Part shown: positions 18,558 to 27,947 of the stretch, piece after piece
Layout of the letters: each line of letters starts with the position of its first letter
How positions within the stretch are numbered: the stretch's first letter is position 1
NCBI GenBank assembly: GCA_944390675.1
Contig: CALXQR010000007.1
Location: forward strand, 1 to 64,000
Reading direction: 5' to 3'
Source of the DNA: an uncultured Burkholderiaceae bacterium
Lineage (GTDB): Bacteria; Pseudomonadota; Gammaproteobacteria; Burkholderiales; Burkholderiaceae_F
Length of the DNA stretch: 64,000 nt
The notes under the pieces: generated by a model
What the model was told of the DNA's origin: nothing
The model's database searches: none
Seen by the model: only the letters and a program-made list of their open reading frames with translations
Translations under genes and position numbers: made by a program

Positions 18558-21428
18558 ATGCGTTTACTCAACCGAATTCAAAGCCCGAAGGATCTGAAGA
18601 AATTATCCGTTCCGATGTTGCCGACATTGGCGCGCGAAATTCGCGAATTTATGGTGGAGTCCGTCTCAAAAACGGGCGGCCATTTGGCCAGCAGCCTCGG
18701 CGCGGTGGATTTAACCGTTGCGCTTCATTACGTTTTCAATTCTCCGCGCGACAAAATTATTTTTGACGTGGGGCATCAGGCCTACGCGCACAAAATGCTC
18801 ACCGGACGCCTGAATCGTTTTGGAACGCTTCGTCGCTACAAAGGCTTGTCGGGTTTCCCGAAACCTGCCGAAAGCGAACATGACGCGTTCGGCACTGCGC
18901 ATAGTTCCACTTCTATTTCCGCCGCGCTTGGCATGGCGGTGGCCGATGCCATGAATGGCGACAAAGATGCCTGGCATATCGCCGTGATCGGCGACGGTGC
19001 GCTCACAGGCGGTATGGCTGTCGAAGCGCTCAATCACGCCGGAACCTATAAAGAAGGCATCAAGCTTCTCATTATTGTCAACGACAATGACTGCTCTATT
19101 TCGCCTTCGGTCGGCGCTTTAAACCATCATTTGGCCAAGTTGGTTTCCGGTCACGCTTTTTCCAGTGCCAGAAACTTTTCTAAGCGAGCTCTGAAGCCCC
19201 TGCCTAAACTCTGGAATTTATTTAAGAGCATGGAGCAGCGCACGGTTAATTTCGTTGCGCCGCACTCTACACTTTTTTCGGCTTTTGATCTCAACTACTA
19301 CGGCCCGGTCGATGGTCACGATATTGCCAATTTAGTGACAGTGCTCAAAAACATTCAGGCGCTCGATGGTCCGATGGTGCTGCATGTTGTGACGAAAAAA
19401 GGCAAGGGCTACGCTCCTGCAGAAGCCAATCCCACGCTCTATCACGGTGTCGGCCGTTTTGATCCGGAAGAGGGCGTTATTGAAAGGAAACCCGATCCCG
19501 ATCACCCCACCTACACAGAGGTCTTTTCGCGTTGGGTATGCGACATGGCCGAAGTCGATGGAAGACTCTACGCCATTACGCCTGCGATGCGTGAGGGTTC
19601 CGGTTTAGTGGAATTTGAAAAACGCTTCCCGGAACGCTATCGGGATGTGGCAATTGCCGAGCAGCATGCGGTGACCTTTGCGGCCGGTTTGGCAGCAGCA
19701 GGTATTAAACCCGTGGTGGCGATTTATTCCTCCTTTGCTCAGCGCGCATACGACCAAATCGTGCACGATGTAGCGATTCAGAATCTGCCTGTGATGTTTG
19801 CGATTGACCGAGGCGGCTTGGTGGGCGCTGACGGTGAGACGCACCAGGGCGTTTTTGATATCGCTTATCTCAGAAGCATCCCCAATATGACGGTGATGGC
19901 GCCTTCTGACGAAGACGAATGTCGCAAGATGCTGACTACTGCCTTCAAAATGAGTACGCCTGCAGCGGTGCGCTATCCGAGAGGAAAGGGGCCCGGTGTC
20001 AAACAAGACAACGCATTGGAGGCCTTGCCTATTGGTAAGGCAAGAGTGCTACGCAAGAGCGGCAGAAAAGACAAACGAGTGGCCATCTTGGCCTTTGGGC
20101 TGATGGTAAGCCGCATGCAGGAAGTGGCAGACCGGTTGGACGCAACGCTCATTGACATGCGTTTTGTGAAGCCGCTTGATCGAGAGATGATTCTATGGGC
20201 TGCCGCCAATCATGATCTTCTTTGCACAATCGAAGACGGGGTTGCGGCGGGCGGCGCCGGCAGCGGCGTTTTGGAAGCGCTCGCTGAAATGGATATCAAC
20301 GTTCCCGCGCTTGTTTTCGGAATTAAAGATCAGTTCGTGCCCCAAGGCTCAATTGATGAATTGATGCGGGATAACGAATTAGATTCTGAAAGTGTTATCC
20401 GCCGAATCCAGCAGACGCTTTTAATCAAAAGTTTTGTGGATCTGAAACCTTACAACACTATGGCGGTGAGCGCGAAAGCCCGCTATTTTGCCAAGGTGAC
20501 AGATCTGGATGAACTGAAGTTTGCGTTGGAATTCGCTAAGCGTGAAGGCGTTGAGCCCTTTATTTTGGGTGGCGGCTCCAACCTTTTAATTACCTCAGCT
20601 TTCGTTAATCGATTAGTCATTCAGATGGGGTTTGAAGGTTTTGAGGCAGACTCTGAGCAAAAACTTCTGAAAGTGGGTGCCGGGGAGAACTGGCACGAAA
20701 CGGTCAAACGTATTTTGGCGCTCGGTTGGGGCGGCCCTGAAAATCTAGCCTTGATTCCCGGAACAGTGGGAGGCGCAGTTGTCCAAAATATCGGCGCATA
20801 TGGTTCTGAAGTGGCGCAATTTGTCCGCAGCGTTGAAGTGTTTGATCCGGCAAACGGTCAGGTGAAAGAACTCGCTAATGAAGATTGTGACTTCGGTTAT
20901 CGCCACAGCGTTTTTAAGACAGAAGAAGGCCGAGGTTGGGTTGTAACCGCAGTGACATTTGCATTCGACGATAATTGGCAGCCGAATTTGAGCTACAAGG
21001 AATTGGCATTGGCTTTTGCCGATGGCAAAGCGGTGAGCCCGAAGGCGATCTTTGAAGCAGTTGTTGCCGCGCGGACGCGGAAATTGCCAGATCCTAAAGA
21101 TTTGCCAAGTGCCGGTTCCTTTTTCAAAAATCCGATTGTGACCCGGGAAGTTTTCCAGAACTTGCTCGAAAAATTCCCGAGCATTGTGCACTATCCGTTA
21201 GCGGGTGGGCGAGAAAAGCTTGCAGCGGGCTGGCTGATTGACCAAGCAGGGCTTAAAGGTGCAAGGGATGGCGCAGCAGGCACTTATGAAAAACAGGCTC
21301 TGGTTTTAGTCAATCATGAGGGCAAAGCAAGCGGAGAGAAATTACTGGCTTTTGCTGAAAAAATTGAATCGGCGGTTCAGGAAAAATTTGGGGTTGAGCT
21401 CGAGCCCGAACCTGTGATTTTGAGCTGA
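18558..21428 (+). CDS. dxs-murB: Fusion protein: DXP synthase (DXS) + UDP-MurNAc synthesis reductase (MurB)
   Basis: One uninterrupted frame of 956 residues. Residues 1-~622 are a full DXS (first step of the MEP isoprenoid pathway): DVGHQAYAHK with His ~73, thiamine-binding GDGALTGG at ~145, NDNDCSIS, catalytic Glu in VAIAEQHAVTFAAG, and GGLVGADGETHQG. From ~625 a complete type-I MurB follows (UDP-GlcNAc-enolpyruvate reductase, FAD/NADPH): LKPYNTMAV, LGGGSNLLI, IPGTVGGAVVQNIGAYGSE, DFGYRHSVF, SAGSFFKNP with the proton-donor Ser, and LEPEPV with the C-terminal Glu. There is almost no linker. ATG 18558 follows an AGGGGA ribosome site; an in-frame TTG at 18543 overlaps the ispA stop and is less likely. 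Confidence 0.93.
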   Translation: MRLLNRIQSPKDLKKLSVPMLPTLAREIREFMVESVSKTGGHLASSLGAVDLTVALHYVFNSPRDKIIFDVGHQAYAHKMLTGRLNRFGTLRRYKGLSGFPKPAESEHDAFGTAHSSTSISAALGMAVADAMNGDKDAWHIAVIGDGALTGGMAVEALNHAGTYKEGIKLLIIVNDNDCSISPSVGALNHHLAKLVSGHAFSSARNFSKRALKPLPKLWNLFKSMEQRTVNFVAPHSTLFSAFDLNYYGPVDGHDIANLVTVLKNIQALDGPMVLHVVTKKGKGYAPAEANPTLYHGVGRFDPEEGVIERKPDPDHPTYTEVFSRWVCDMAEVDGRLYAITPAMREGSGLVEFEKRFPERYRDVAIAEQHAVTFAAGLAAAGIKPVVAIYSSFAQRAYDQIVHDVAIQNLPVMFAIDRGGLVGADGETHQGVFDIAYLRSIPNMTVMAPSDEDECRKMLTTAFKMSTPAAVRYPRGKGPGVKQDNALEALPIGKARVLRKSGRKDKRVAILAFGLMVSRMQEVADRLDATLIDMRFVKPLDREMILWAAANHDLLCTIEDGVAAGGAGSGVLEALAEMDINVPALVFGIKDQFVPQGSIDELMRDNELDSESVIRRIQQTLLIKSFVDLKPYNTMAVSAKARYFAKVTDLDELKFALEFAKREGVEPFILGGGSNLLITSAFVNRLVIQMGFEGFEADSEQKLLKVGAGENWHETVKRILALGWGGPENLALIPGTVGGAVVQNIGAYGSEVAQFVRSVEVFDPANGQVKELANEDCDFGYRHSVFKTEEGRGWVVTAVTFAFDDNWQPNLSYKELALAFADGKAVSPKAIFEAVVAARTRKLPDPKDLPSAGSFFKNPIVTREVFQNLLEKFPSIVHYPLAGGREKLAAGWLIDQAGLKGARDGAAGTYEKQALVLVNHEGKASGEKLLAFAEKIESAVQEKFGVELEPEPVILS

Positions 21429-21432
21429 CCTC

Positions 21433-21438
21433 TATAAT
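21433..21438 (+). promoter_or_regulatory. Possible -10 element upstream of pgk
   Basis: A perfect TATAAT lies 41 nt before the pgk start, just after the dxs::murB stop. No convincing -35 is present at the right distance, so the promoter call is tentative. The pgk ribosome site AAGGAA lies at 21465-21470. Confidence 0.35.
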
Positions 21439-21478
21439 TAATGAGTTAACTAAATTTTCTTTTTAAGGAAAAGAAACC

Positions 21479-22681
21479 ATGCGAGTGACTACTCTCGAAC
21501 AATTGGTCAAGGCTGGTGCCTTGAAAGATAAGCGCGTCTTCATTCGTTCTGATTTGAACGCCCCGCGCGACGAAAACGGCAATATCACCAATGAAGCCCG
21601 CCTGGTGGCTTCGGTTCCCGCTATTCGCATGGCTCGTGACGCGGGTGCCCGTGTGATGGTGGTGAGCCACTTGGGGCGTCCTAAGGAAGGTGAGAAGACG
21701 CCGGCTGACAGCCTCGTTAAGATCGCTGAACGCATGTCTGAATTGCTGGGCTGCCCGGTTCGTCTGATTGACAATTGGGTTGACGGTGGTTTTGAAGTGG
21801 CCCCGGGCGAAGTGGTGATGCTCGAAAACTGCCGCTGCAACGTTGGTGAAAAGAAGTGCACGGAAGAGCTCTCGAAGAAGTACGGCGCGCTTTGTGACGT
21901 GTTTGTCAATGACGCCTTTGGTACGGCGCACCGCGCTCAAGCCTCCACGTACGGCGTGGCTCAATACGCCGATATGGTTTGCGCAGGCCCCTTGATGGCC
22001 GCTGAAATTGACGCGCTCACCAAGGCGGTGGAAGAAGCCAAGCATCCGCTCGTGGCGATTGTCGGCGGCTCGAAAGTCTCCACGAAGTTGACGATCTTGA
22101 ATAACTTGGCCCAGAAAGTGGATCAGTTGATCGTGGGCGGCGGCATCGCTAACACGTTCTTGATGGCCGCGGGCTACAAAGTGGGTAAGTCTTTGGCCGA
22201 AGCCGATTTGCTCGATGAATGCAAGAAGATTTTGGAAACCTTAAAGCAAAAGGGCGCCACGCTGCCCTTGCCCACTGACGTTGTGGTCGCCAAGGAATTT
22301 TCTGAAACGGCTGAACATCGCACTTGCCGTATTGAAGATGTGCAAGACGATGAAATGATTTTGGACGTGGGTCCGGAAACGGCCAAGGCTTTGGCGGAAA
22401 TTCTGCAAAAAGCCGGCACGATTGTTTGGAACGGCCCGGTGGGTGTTTTTGAAATGGAACCCTATTCTCATGGCACCGAAGTGATGGCTGAAGCCATCGC
22501 GAAGGCCACTGAAAACGGCGCCTTCTCCATCGCGGGCGGTGGTGATACGGTGGCCGCGGTCGGTAAGTTTGGCATTTCCAAGCGTATTTCCTATATCTCC
22601 ACCGGCGGTGGCGCTTTCTTGGAATTTTTGGAAGGCAAGGTGTTGCCCGCCATTGAAATTTTGGAAAAGCGCGCTCAATAG
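21479..22681 (+). CDS. pgk: Phosphoglycerate kinase
   Basis: Glycolytic/gluconeogenic ATP-forming kinase, 400 residues. Motifs: [69 protein letters not shown] and the nucleotide-binding [16 protein letters not shown] / [13 protein letters not shown]. It starts 50 nt after dxs::murB behind a strong ribosome site and ends at a strong terminator. Its codon use is noticeably GC-richer at third positions, as expected for a highly expressed gene. Confidence 0.97.
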   Translation: MRVTTLEQLVKAGALKDKRVFIRSDLNAPRDENGNITNEARLVASVPAIRMARDAGARVMVVSHLGRPKEGEKTPADSLVKIAERMSELLGCPVRLIDNWVDGGFEVAPGEVVMLENCRCNVGEKKCTEELSKKYGALCDVFVNDAFGTAHRAQASTYGVAQYADMVCAGPLMAAEIDALTKAVEEAKHPLVAIVGGSKVSTKLTILNNLAQKVDQLIVGGGIANTFLMAAGYKVGKSLAEADLLDECKKILETLKQKGATLPLPTDVVVAKEFSETAEHRTCRIEDVQDDEMILDVGPETAKALAEILQKAGTIVWNGPVGVFEMEPYSHGTEVMAEAIAKATENGAFSIAGGGDTVAAVGKFGISKRISYISTGGGAFLEFLEGKVLPAIEILEKRAQ

Positions 22682-22702
22682 TTAATTTTCAGTTTTCAGG
22701 TT

Positions 22703-22744
22703 AAAAATCCCAGGGCTTTTTAATATGGCTCCTGGGATTTTTTT
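22703..22744 (+). terminator. Intrinsic terminator of pgk
   Basis: Stem AAAAATCCCAGG / CCTGGGATTTTT with a 16-nt loop and a run of seven T follows the pgk stop. Confidence 0.9.
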
Positions 22745-22777
22745 GTATTGCTTTGATTTTTAAGGAAAAAGTGATTT

Positions 22778-22836
22778 CTAATGTCATAAAATATCGTACC
22801 CTAATGTCATAAAACACTCATACTTAATGCTTAAAA
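22778..22836 (+). repeat. Short direct repeats CTAATGTCATAAAA
   Basis: Two exact copies of CTAATGTCATAAAA (22778-22791 and 22801-22814) are spaced 23 nt start to start. A degenerate third copy, CTTAATGCTTAAAA, lies at 22823-22836. They precede a short orphan ORF. Spacing of about two helical turns suggests a protein-binding array or the upstream remnant of a lost gene. Confidence 0.55.
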
Positions 22837-22856
22837 AATTATTGGGTAATGCTGTG

Positions 22857-22913
22857 ATGGAATATGACATCGACAATGTCGCGCTGCCAATAGCAAAATT
22901 TTGGATGCCTTAA
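22857..22913 (+). CDS. Orphan 18-codon ORF, possible gene remnant
   Basis: ATG 22857 to TAA 22913 encodes MEYDIDNVALPIAKFWMP. No clear ribosome site precedes it. It follows the repeat array and runs into the cyuA terminator. It may be the surviving start of an accessory gene whose body was deleted, or simply a chance ORF. No family is recognised. Confidence 0.2.
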   Translation: MEYDIDNVALPIAKFWMP

Positions 22914-22942
22914 TCAAAACCCGGGACTGGATAGTCCCGGGT
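22914..22942 (-). terminator. Intrinsic terminator of cyuA
   Basis: A perfect 10-bp stem (ACCCGGGACT / AGTCCCGGGT, loop ATCC on the minus strand) is followed by TTTTG on the minus strand, 10 nt past the cyuA stop. The T-run is short, but the stem is very stable. Confidence 0.75.
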
Positions 22943-22951
22943 CATGAAAAA

Positions 22952-24232
22952 TTAATTGCGACGCATAATTTCGATGATCTTTTCATCCGTTTGGTGCATG
23001 CCTTGAGTAATCATGGCGCCCAAATTATCAATCGTCTTTTCGACATCTGCGGAGACAATGCCTTGACCTGCCACGCCATGGCCGGCTAAAGCGAGGAAGC
23101 ATCCCTTGTAGGCCGATTGTGCCGCTGTGTGCACTTTCATGGCGCAGGTGGACTTCGCACCATCACAGACCATGCCGGACGTGTCGCTGATGACATTGTT
23201 GATCGCCATGCAGGCTTGCTCAAACGTGCCGGAATTCAAGTACACCAAAGCCATGGCCACAGCCGATGAGGTGGCCGTGTTGCCGCAGAAAGCCGACAAA
23301 GACGGGTAGTGGGACTTAATGTAAATGGCGCCCAAATGAGAAAGAATGAGTGCGCGGGCAAGACGTTCGTCGTCGGCCTTCACAAATTCAGCCATTTTCA
23401 CCACCGGAATGGTGGCGGTGATGCCCTGGTTGCCGCTGCCGTAGTTGCTCATGGCAGGCAGCGTCGCCCCGCCCATGCGGGCGTCAGAGGCAGCGGCCGT
23501 GTAGGCAGCCATGTTGTTGACGAGGTCTGCGCTTAAGATCCCTGCGTCAATTTGTTCTTTAATCGTGCGACCCAATTCGAGACCATACTGACGGGCAAGA
23601 CCTTCATCGGCTAACGCCATATTGATGTCGCGCGCCTGAAGGATAAAGGCGATGTCTTCAAAAGGCGCGTTGAGCGCGAAGTCGTAGATCGCCTTCAAGC
23701 TGATGGGTTCGCCTTCCACGTTGCTTTGGCCCTCAGAATCAGTGGAAATAGAGGATTCTTTTTTGAAGACCACTTCTCCGTTTTTGCGCTTTTCAACAAT
23801 GCCCGTGTGTTCACCTTGCACGGTGACTTGAGCAGACTCGTCTCCCGCGTAAACCGTCGCGCTGCAGAAAACGGCATCAGGACTGTCTGCTTTTTCAATC
23901 ATGACGCGCCCTTCTTCGATCATGTCCATGGCTTCTTTAACGTGAGCCGTTGTAATAGGCGCGAGGACCTCAAGGCCCGCATCAGGGTCGCCGCCCAAGG
24001 CGCCGACCGCAGCGGCAATCGGCAGACCCACTTGACCCGTGCCCGGGACAAACACACCCATGGCGTTTTTGTAGAGATTGTCACTCACAGCGACAGTGAT
24101 TTTTTCAGGCTTTTTGCCTAAGAGCCTTGCGGCATGCGCCGCGGCGTAGGCGATAGAGGTGGGTTCCGTGCAGCCAAGTGCCGGCTGGACTTCTTTTTTG
24201 ATAATCGCGATAAAGTGTTCCCACTGTCGCAT
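22952..24232 (-). CDS. cyuA: L-cysteine desulfidase / CyuA (YhaM) family [4Fe-4S] lyase
   Basis: Catabolises cysteine to pyruvate, ammonia and sulfide in anaerobes. 426 residues. The family start is EVQPALGCTEPTSIAYAAA. The cluster-ligand cysteines are likely those in GCTEP, LSAFCGNTATSS and SGMVCDGAKSTCAMK. The glycine-rich MSNYGSGNQGITATIPVV region is typical. No CyuP-like transporter lies next to it. An AGGAG ribosome site lies close upstream. The family also resembles iron-sulfur L-serine dehydratases, so serine deamination is an alternative. Confidence 0.88.
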   Translation of the reverse strand: MRQWEHFIAIIKKEVQPALGCTEPTSIAYAAAHAARLLGKKPEKITVAVSDNLYKNAMGVFVPGTGQVGLPIAAAVGALGGDPDAGLEVLAPITTAHVKEAMDMIEEGRVMIEKADSPDAVFCSATVYAGDESAQVTVQGEHTGIVEKRKNGEVVFKKESSISTDSEGQSNVEGEPISLKAIYDFALNAPFEDIAFILQARDINMALADEGLARQYGLELGRTIKEQIDAGILSADLVNNMAAYTAAASDARMGGATLPAMSNYGSGNQGITATIPVVKMAEFVKADDERLARALILSHLGAIYIKSHYPSLSAFCGNTATSSAVAMALVYLNSGTFEQACMAINNVISDTSGMVCDGAKSTCAMKVHTAAQSAYKGCFLALAGHGVAGQGIVSADVEKTIDNLGAMITQGMHQTDEKIIEIMRRN

Positions 24233-24248
24233 GTTGGTCTCCTCATTG

Positions 24249-24283
24249 AAAAATGGGCACGGATCGCATCGCGGTCGTGCCCA
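24249..24283 (-). terminator. Terminator between dedA and cyuA
   Basis: GGGCACG/CGTGCCC stem followed by ATTTTTC on the minus strand, just past the dedA stop and before the cyuA ribosome site. It separates the two same-strand genes. Confidence 0.75.
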
Positions 24284-24293
24284 CTTAAAAAAT

Positions 24294-24950
24294 CTAAATG
24301 CCTTTTTGCTCTGCTTTCTTTTTCTTTAAGAATTTCGACAGCGCAATCGCGGCCGTCGGTATCAGGGCAAAACCGATACCGCAAAGCAAAATCGTTGTCA
24401 GGTGGTCACGGATGAAAGGCATGTTGCCAAATAAGTGACCGGCCCAAACCAAACCGTAAACCCAGGCAAAAGCGCCTGTAATGGAATAGAACTCAAAACG
24501 CCAGACAGGCATCGAAGCGGCACCCGCGATAAGCGGAGCAAAGGTTCTTACGATCGGAACGAAACGGGCAAGGAAAATCGTTTTTCCGCCGTGCTGGACA
24601 TAAAAGGTATGTGTTTTATTGAGGGCCTCTTGGTCAATCCAACTGATGGAGCCGTCATAGATTTTGTGCCCGAGCCAAGAGCCGATATAAAAGTTTGAGG
24701 TGTTGCCAAGGATTGCTCCCAGGGTTACAACACCGGTGAGCCACCAAGGATCAATTGCGCCGGTTGCCGTAACGGCGCCAGCGACAAAAAGGAGCGAATC
24801 ACCGGGCAAAAAAGCCATGACCACAATCCCTGTCTCCAGGAAAAAGATCATGAACATGATGATATAGATCAGAATGCCGTAGTCGTTTGCGATCGTGATT
24901 AGGAAACGATCGGCATTGGTGAATAAATCAATGAATAAAGACCAATCCAT
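24294..24950 (-). CDS. DedA-family inner-membrane protein
   Basis: 218 residues with several membrane segments. Signature motifs are FFLETGIVVMAFLPGDSLL and the re-entrant/arginine motif GGKTIFLARFVPIVRTFAPLIAG. DedA/VTT proteins recycle or flip undecaprenyl phosphate (UptA) or affect membrane potential and peptide resistance. Which of these applies is not decidable here. The C-terminal tail is lysine-rich (KFLKKKKAEQKG), consistent with a cytoplasmic end. Confidence 0.88.
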   Translation of the reverse strand: MDWSLFIDLFTNADRFLITIANDYGILIYIIMFMIFFLETGIVVMAFLPGDSLLFVAGAVTATGAIDPWWLTGVVTLGAILGNTSNFYIGSWLGHKIYDGSISWIDQEALNKTHTFYVQHGGKTIFLARFVPIVRTFAPLIAGAASMPVWRFEFYSITGAFAWVYGLVWAGHLFGNMPFIRDHLTTILLCGIGFALIPTAAIALSKFLKKKKAEQKGI

Positions 24951-25118
24951 AGTCGAGGGAGAACAATAAAGACTTTTCTATTTTCCAACGAATCGAAGTT
25001 TAAACATTAATGGACGAGTTTTAAAGAGGGGTAGAGTGGGTAATTTTTTAATTTCTGTGTGTTTGGAAAAATAGAGCGGCCGTTGAAGAGTTTGGCTAAT
25101 GCTAAAATCTCCTCCATT

Positions 25119-26993
25119 ATGCAAGTATCGAATAACACAGAACATTCTCCGAAAAGAGCGATCCGAGAGCTCTCTGATCAGCTGGTGAGTCAAATTGCCG
25201 CGGGTGAAGTCATTGAGCGTCCGGCCTCCGTGCTCAAAGAACTGGTGGAAAACGCGATTGACGCCGATGCCACTCGCATTGAAGTAAGACTGGAATCAGG
25301 CGGCATCAAAAGACTCACTGTTACCGATAACGGTCGGGGGATTGCCAAGGAAGAGCTGCCTCTGGCATTAAAGCGCCATGCGACAAGTAAGATCCGTGAC
25401 CTCAATGAACTCGAACACGTTTTAAGTTTGGGTTTCAGAGGTGAAGCGTTGGCTTCTATCGCATCGGTAAGCGCCATGACGCTGACCTCCCGCACTGCGG
25501 AGCAATCCTGCGCTTACAGCATTCATGAAGGTGAAGTCGAAGTAGCCGCCGGCGGCCAAGGCACGAAAGTCGATGTTGAAGACTTATTTTTTAAGACGCC
25601 TGCCAGAAGAAAATTCTTAAAGTCAGAGGGAACCGAAGCCGCGCACTGCAAAGTGGCTTTGGAGCGCATTGCGATCGCTCATCCGACCATTGAATTTCGT
25701 CTGGTCAATAACGGCAAGCCCGTGCTTGTTTTGCCAATTGAAGAAAGCCGCAGCCGCGTCAATCGTGTCATGCCCGATGAATTCGCCCACGCGCAGCGCG
25801 AAGTGTATGCGGAGACCGTCTCGGCTCGGGTTTACGGCTGGGTTGGCTTGCCCACAGCGGGGCGCGCCCGCACCGATGCGCAATACTGTTACGTCAATGG
25901 GCGCTTTGTGCGCGATAAATTACTTGCGCATGCTGTGAAAAATGCTTATGCCGATGTGCTTCACAATCAGTTGCAGCCCATGTACTGCCTTTTTGTGGAT
26001 ATTGATCCGGTAAAGGTTGACGTAAATGTGCACCCCACCAAAAGTGAGCTGCGCTTTAGAGATTCACAATGGGTGCATCAATTCGTTATGCATGCGGTGC
26101 AAAACGCTTTGGCGCCTGCCCTGGCAGGAATTGGGGAAGAATCGCATCAGGTCCAAAGTGAACATTCGGCAGTCACTCATAATGAGGATACAAGGTCCCA
26201 TGGAGCTGCCACACAAGGTGCCTCAAGAACGTTTGAACTGAAGTCACAGGCGCCCGCCTACGAGCCTTCGCAGCTTAACCGCTACCTGGACTTTTATCAG
26301 ACAAAGTCTCAGTCTTCTCATGGAAAGACCGCTCCTGATGCGGTCGAAGCAATTCGCAGCGGCGCGTCATTTGAGATTGCCGTCGAACACGAAAAGCTCT
26401 CATACCCTTTGGGCAGAGCGTTGGGACAAGTGGGCGGCGTGTTTATCGTTGCGGAAAACGATCACGGCATGGTTTTGGTGGATATGCATGCGGCGCATGA
26501 ACGCATTGTCTATGAGAAACTGAAAAAGCAGATGGATGCGCAAAAAGTCGCTATTCAGCAGCTTTTGATTCCGCTGGTTTTCAGAGCGGACGCGGAAGAG
26601 ATGGCCACCTTTGAAGATAATCAGTCACTTTTATTGTCTCTTGGCATTGAATTGGAAGCGGCCTCACCCACGCACCTGAGACTTCGCGCGGTCCCCGCGG
26701 TTTTAGCCGGCGACATTGAAAAAACCGGTGAAGCGTTAATTGCTGAGCTTTTAGCGGATATTAAGAAGTTTGGCGGCAGCACGCTTCTTGAAGAAAAGCG
26801 CAATGAAATTCTGGCCACCATGGCTTGCCACGGCGCGGTGCGCGCGCACCGTTATCTCAGCCTCGAAGAGATGAATGCGCTCTTGCGCCAGATGGAGCAG
26901 ACCGAGCGTATCGATCAATGCAACCATGGGCGCCCCACCTGGATTCAGCTCACGATGACGGATCTCGATAAGTTTTTCATGCGAGGAAAATAA
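25119..26993 (+). CDS. mutL: DNA mismatch repair protein MutL (endonuclease type)
   Basis: GHKL ATPase coordinating mismatch repair; 624 residues from ATG 25119. N-terminal motifs are QIAAGEVIERPASVLKELVENAIDA, DNGRGI, RHATSK and LGFRGEAL. The C-terminal dimer domain contains DMHAAHERIVYE, which fits the metal-binding endonuclease motif DQHA(X)2E(X)4E except for M in place of Q. It also has ACHGAVRAHRYL and CNHGRPTW. This type is expected in organisms without MutH/Dam. A GTG at 25059 would add 20 poorly conserved residues. It overlaps miaA by 1 nt (TAATG). Confidence 0.95.
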   Translation: MQVSNNTEHSPKRAIRELSDQLVSQIAAGEVIERPASVLKELVENAIDADATRIEVRLESGGIKRLTVTDNGRGIAKEELPLALKRHATSKIRDLNELEHVLSLGFRGEALASIASVSAMTLTSRTAEQSCAYSIHEGEVEVAAGGQGTKVDVEDLFFKTPARRKFLKSEGTEAAHCKVALERIAIAHPTIEFRLVNNGKPVLVLPIEESRSRVNRVMPDEFAHAQREVYAETVSARVYGWVGLPTAGRARTDAQYCYVNGRFVRDKLLAHAVKNAYADVLHNQLQPMYCLFVDIDPVKVDVNVHPTKSELRFRDSQWVHQFVMHAVQNALAPALAGIGEESHQVQSEHSAVTHNEDTRSHGAATQGASRTFELKSQAPAYEPSQLNRYLDFYQTKSQSSHGKTAPDAVEAIRSGASFEIAVEHEKLSYPLGRALGQVGGVFIVAENDHGMVLVDMHAAHERIVYEKLKKQMDAQKVAIQQLLIPLVFRADAEEMATFEDNQSLLLSLGIELEAASPTHLRLRAVPAVLAGDIEKTGEALIAELLADIKKFGGSTLLEEKRNEILATMACHGAVRAHRYLSLEEMNALLRQMEQTERIDQCNHGRPTWIQLTMTDLDKFFMRGK

Positions 26994-27919
26994 TGGCTAA
27001 GGCCGTGCTTTTGTTGGGACCGACCGCAAGCGGCAAGACCGCCTTGGGTGTGAAGCTTGCGCATGCTTTTAATGCAGAAGTCATTTCCATTGACTCCGCT
27101 CTGGTCTATCGAGGCATGGATATCGGTACCGCAAAACCGACGCCAGAAGAAAAAGAAGGTGTGCCGCACCATTTAATCGATATTCGGGATCCTTTTGACA
27201 GTTACAGCGCGGCCGACTTTTTTAAAGATTGCGAGCGCCTGATCGAGGAGATCACGGCTCGAGGTCATCTGCCTATTATTGTGGGCGGCACCATGCTTTA
27301 TGCCAAAGCGCTTAAAGACGGACTCAACAACATGCCTTCGAGCGATTTGGCAGTCAGAGCGGAGATCGAAAAGGAGGCCTCCGAGCTCGGGTGGCCCGCC
27401 ATGCACAAAAAATTACAAAGCGTGGATCCGCAGACTGCAGAGCGTCTGCATCCGACCGATTCTCAGCGAATCAGCCGCGCGTTGGAAGTTTATCGACAAA
27501 CAGGCAAGCCCATTTCTTACTATCAAAATCAAAAAAACGAAGGTTCCAAACACGACTTTTTAACGCTGGGCTTGATGCCGAAAAATCGTGCGCTTTTGCA
27601 CGAGAGAATAGAAAAGCGTTTTTGGATGATGATTGAAGCCGGATTCCTCGATGAAGTGAAAGGTTTGATGAAGCAGCCGGATTTTGATGAAAACGCGCCT
27701 TCCATGCGAGCGGTGGGCTACCGCCAGGCTATTGACTATCTCAAGGGTGAAATCGATTACGATCGATTTGTGCTCGCAGGTGTCGCCGCCACGCGGCAGC
27801 TTGCCAAACGTCAGATGACCTGGATGCGTTCGATGACGGATTTGCTGGCAATTGATCCTTTCGAAGAAAATGCTTATGCGATAGCCACTGAAGCTATCGA
27901 GGCATTCTTGCAAAATTGA
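26993..27919 (+). CDS. miaA: tRNA dimethylallyltransferase
   Basis: Adds the dimethylallyl group to A37 of tRNAs reading UNN codons. 308 residues: P-loop LGPTASGKTALGVKLA, ISIDSALVYRGMDIGTAKP, the substrate region VPHHLIDI and VGGTMLYAKALKDGL, then MRAVGYRQAIDYL and the RQLAKRQMTWMR helix. The start overlaps the mutL stop; mutL-miaA is a common proteobacterial pair. Its substrate DMAPP derives from the MEP pathway begun by the DXS encoded 6 kb upstream. Confidence 0.96.
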   Translation: MAKAVLLLGPTASGKTALGVKLAHAFNAEVISIDSALVYRGMDIGTAKPTPEEKEGVPHHLIDIRDPFDSYSAADFFKDCERLIEEITARGHLPIIVGGTMLYAKALKDGLNNMPSSDLAVRAEIEKEASELGWPAMHKKLQSVDPQTAERLHPTDSQRISRALEVYRQTGKPISYYQNQKNEGSKHDFLTLGLMPKNRALLHERIEKRFWMMIEAGFLDEVKGLMKQPDFDENAPSMRAVGYRQAIDYLKGEIDYDRFVLAGVAATRQLAKRQMTWMRSMTDLLAIDPFEENAYAIATEAIEAFLQN

Positions 27920-27946
27920 AAATCGCCGCATTCGCGGCGACTTCAA
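27916..27946. terminator. Hairpin between miaA and the SIMPL gene
   Basis: TCGCCGC/GCGGCGA with a 4-nt ATTC-type loop, extended by TTGAA/TTCAA, lies between the convergent stops. No T-run follows, so intrinsic termination is uncertain. Confidence 0.45.
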
Positions 27947-27947
27947 C

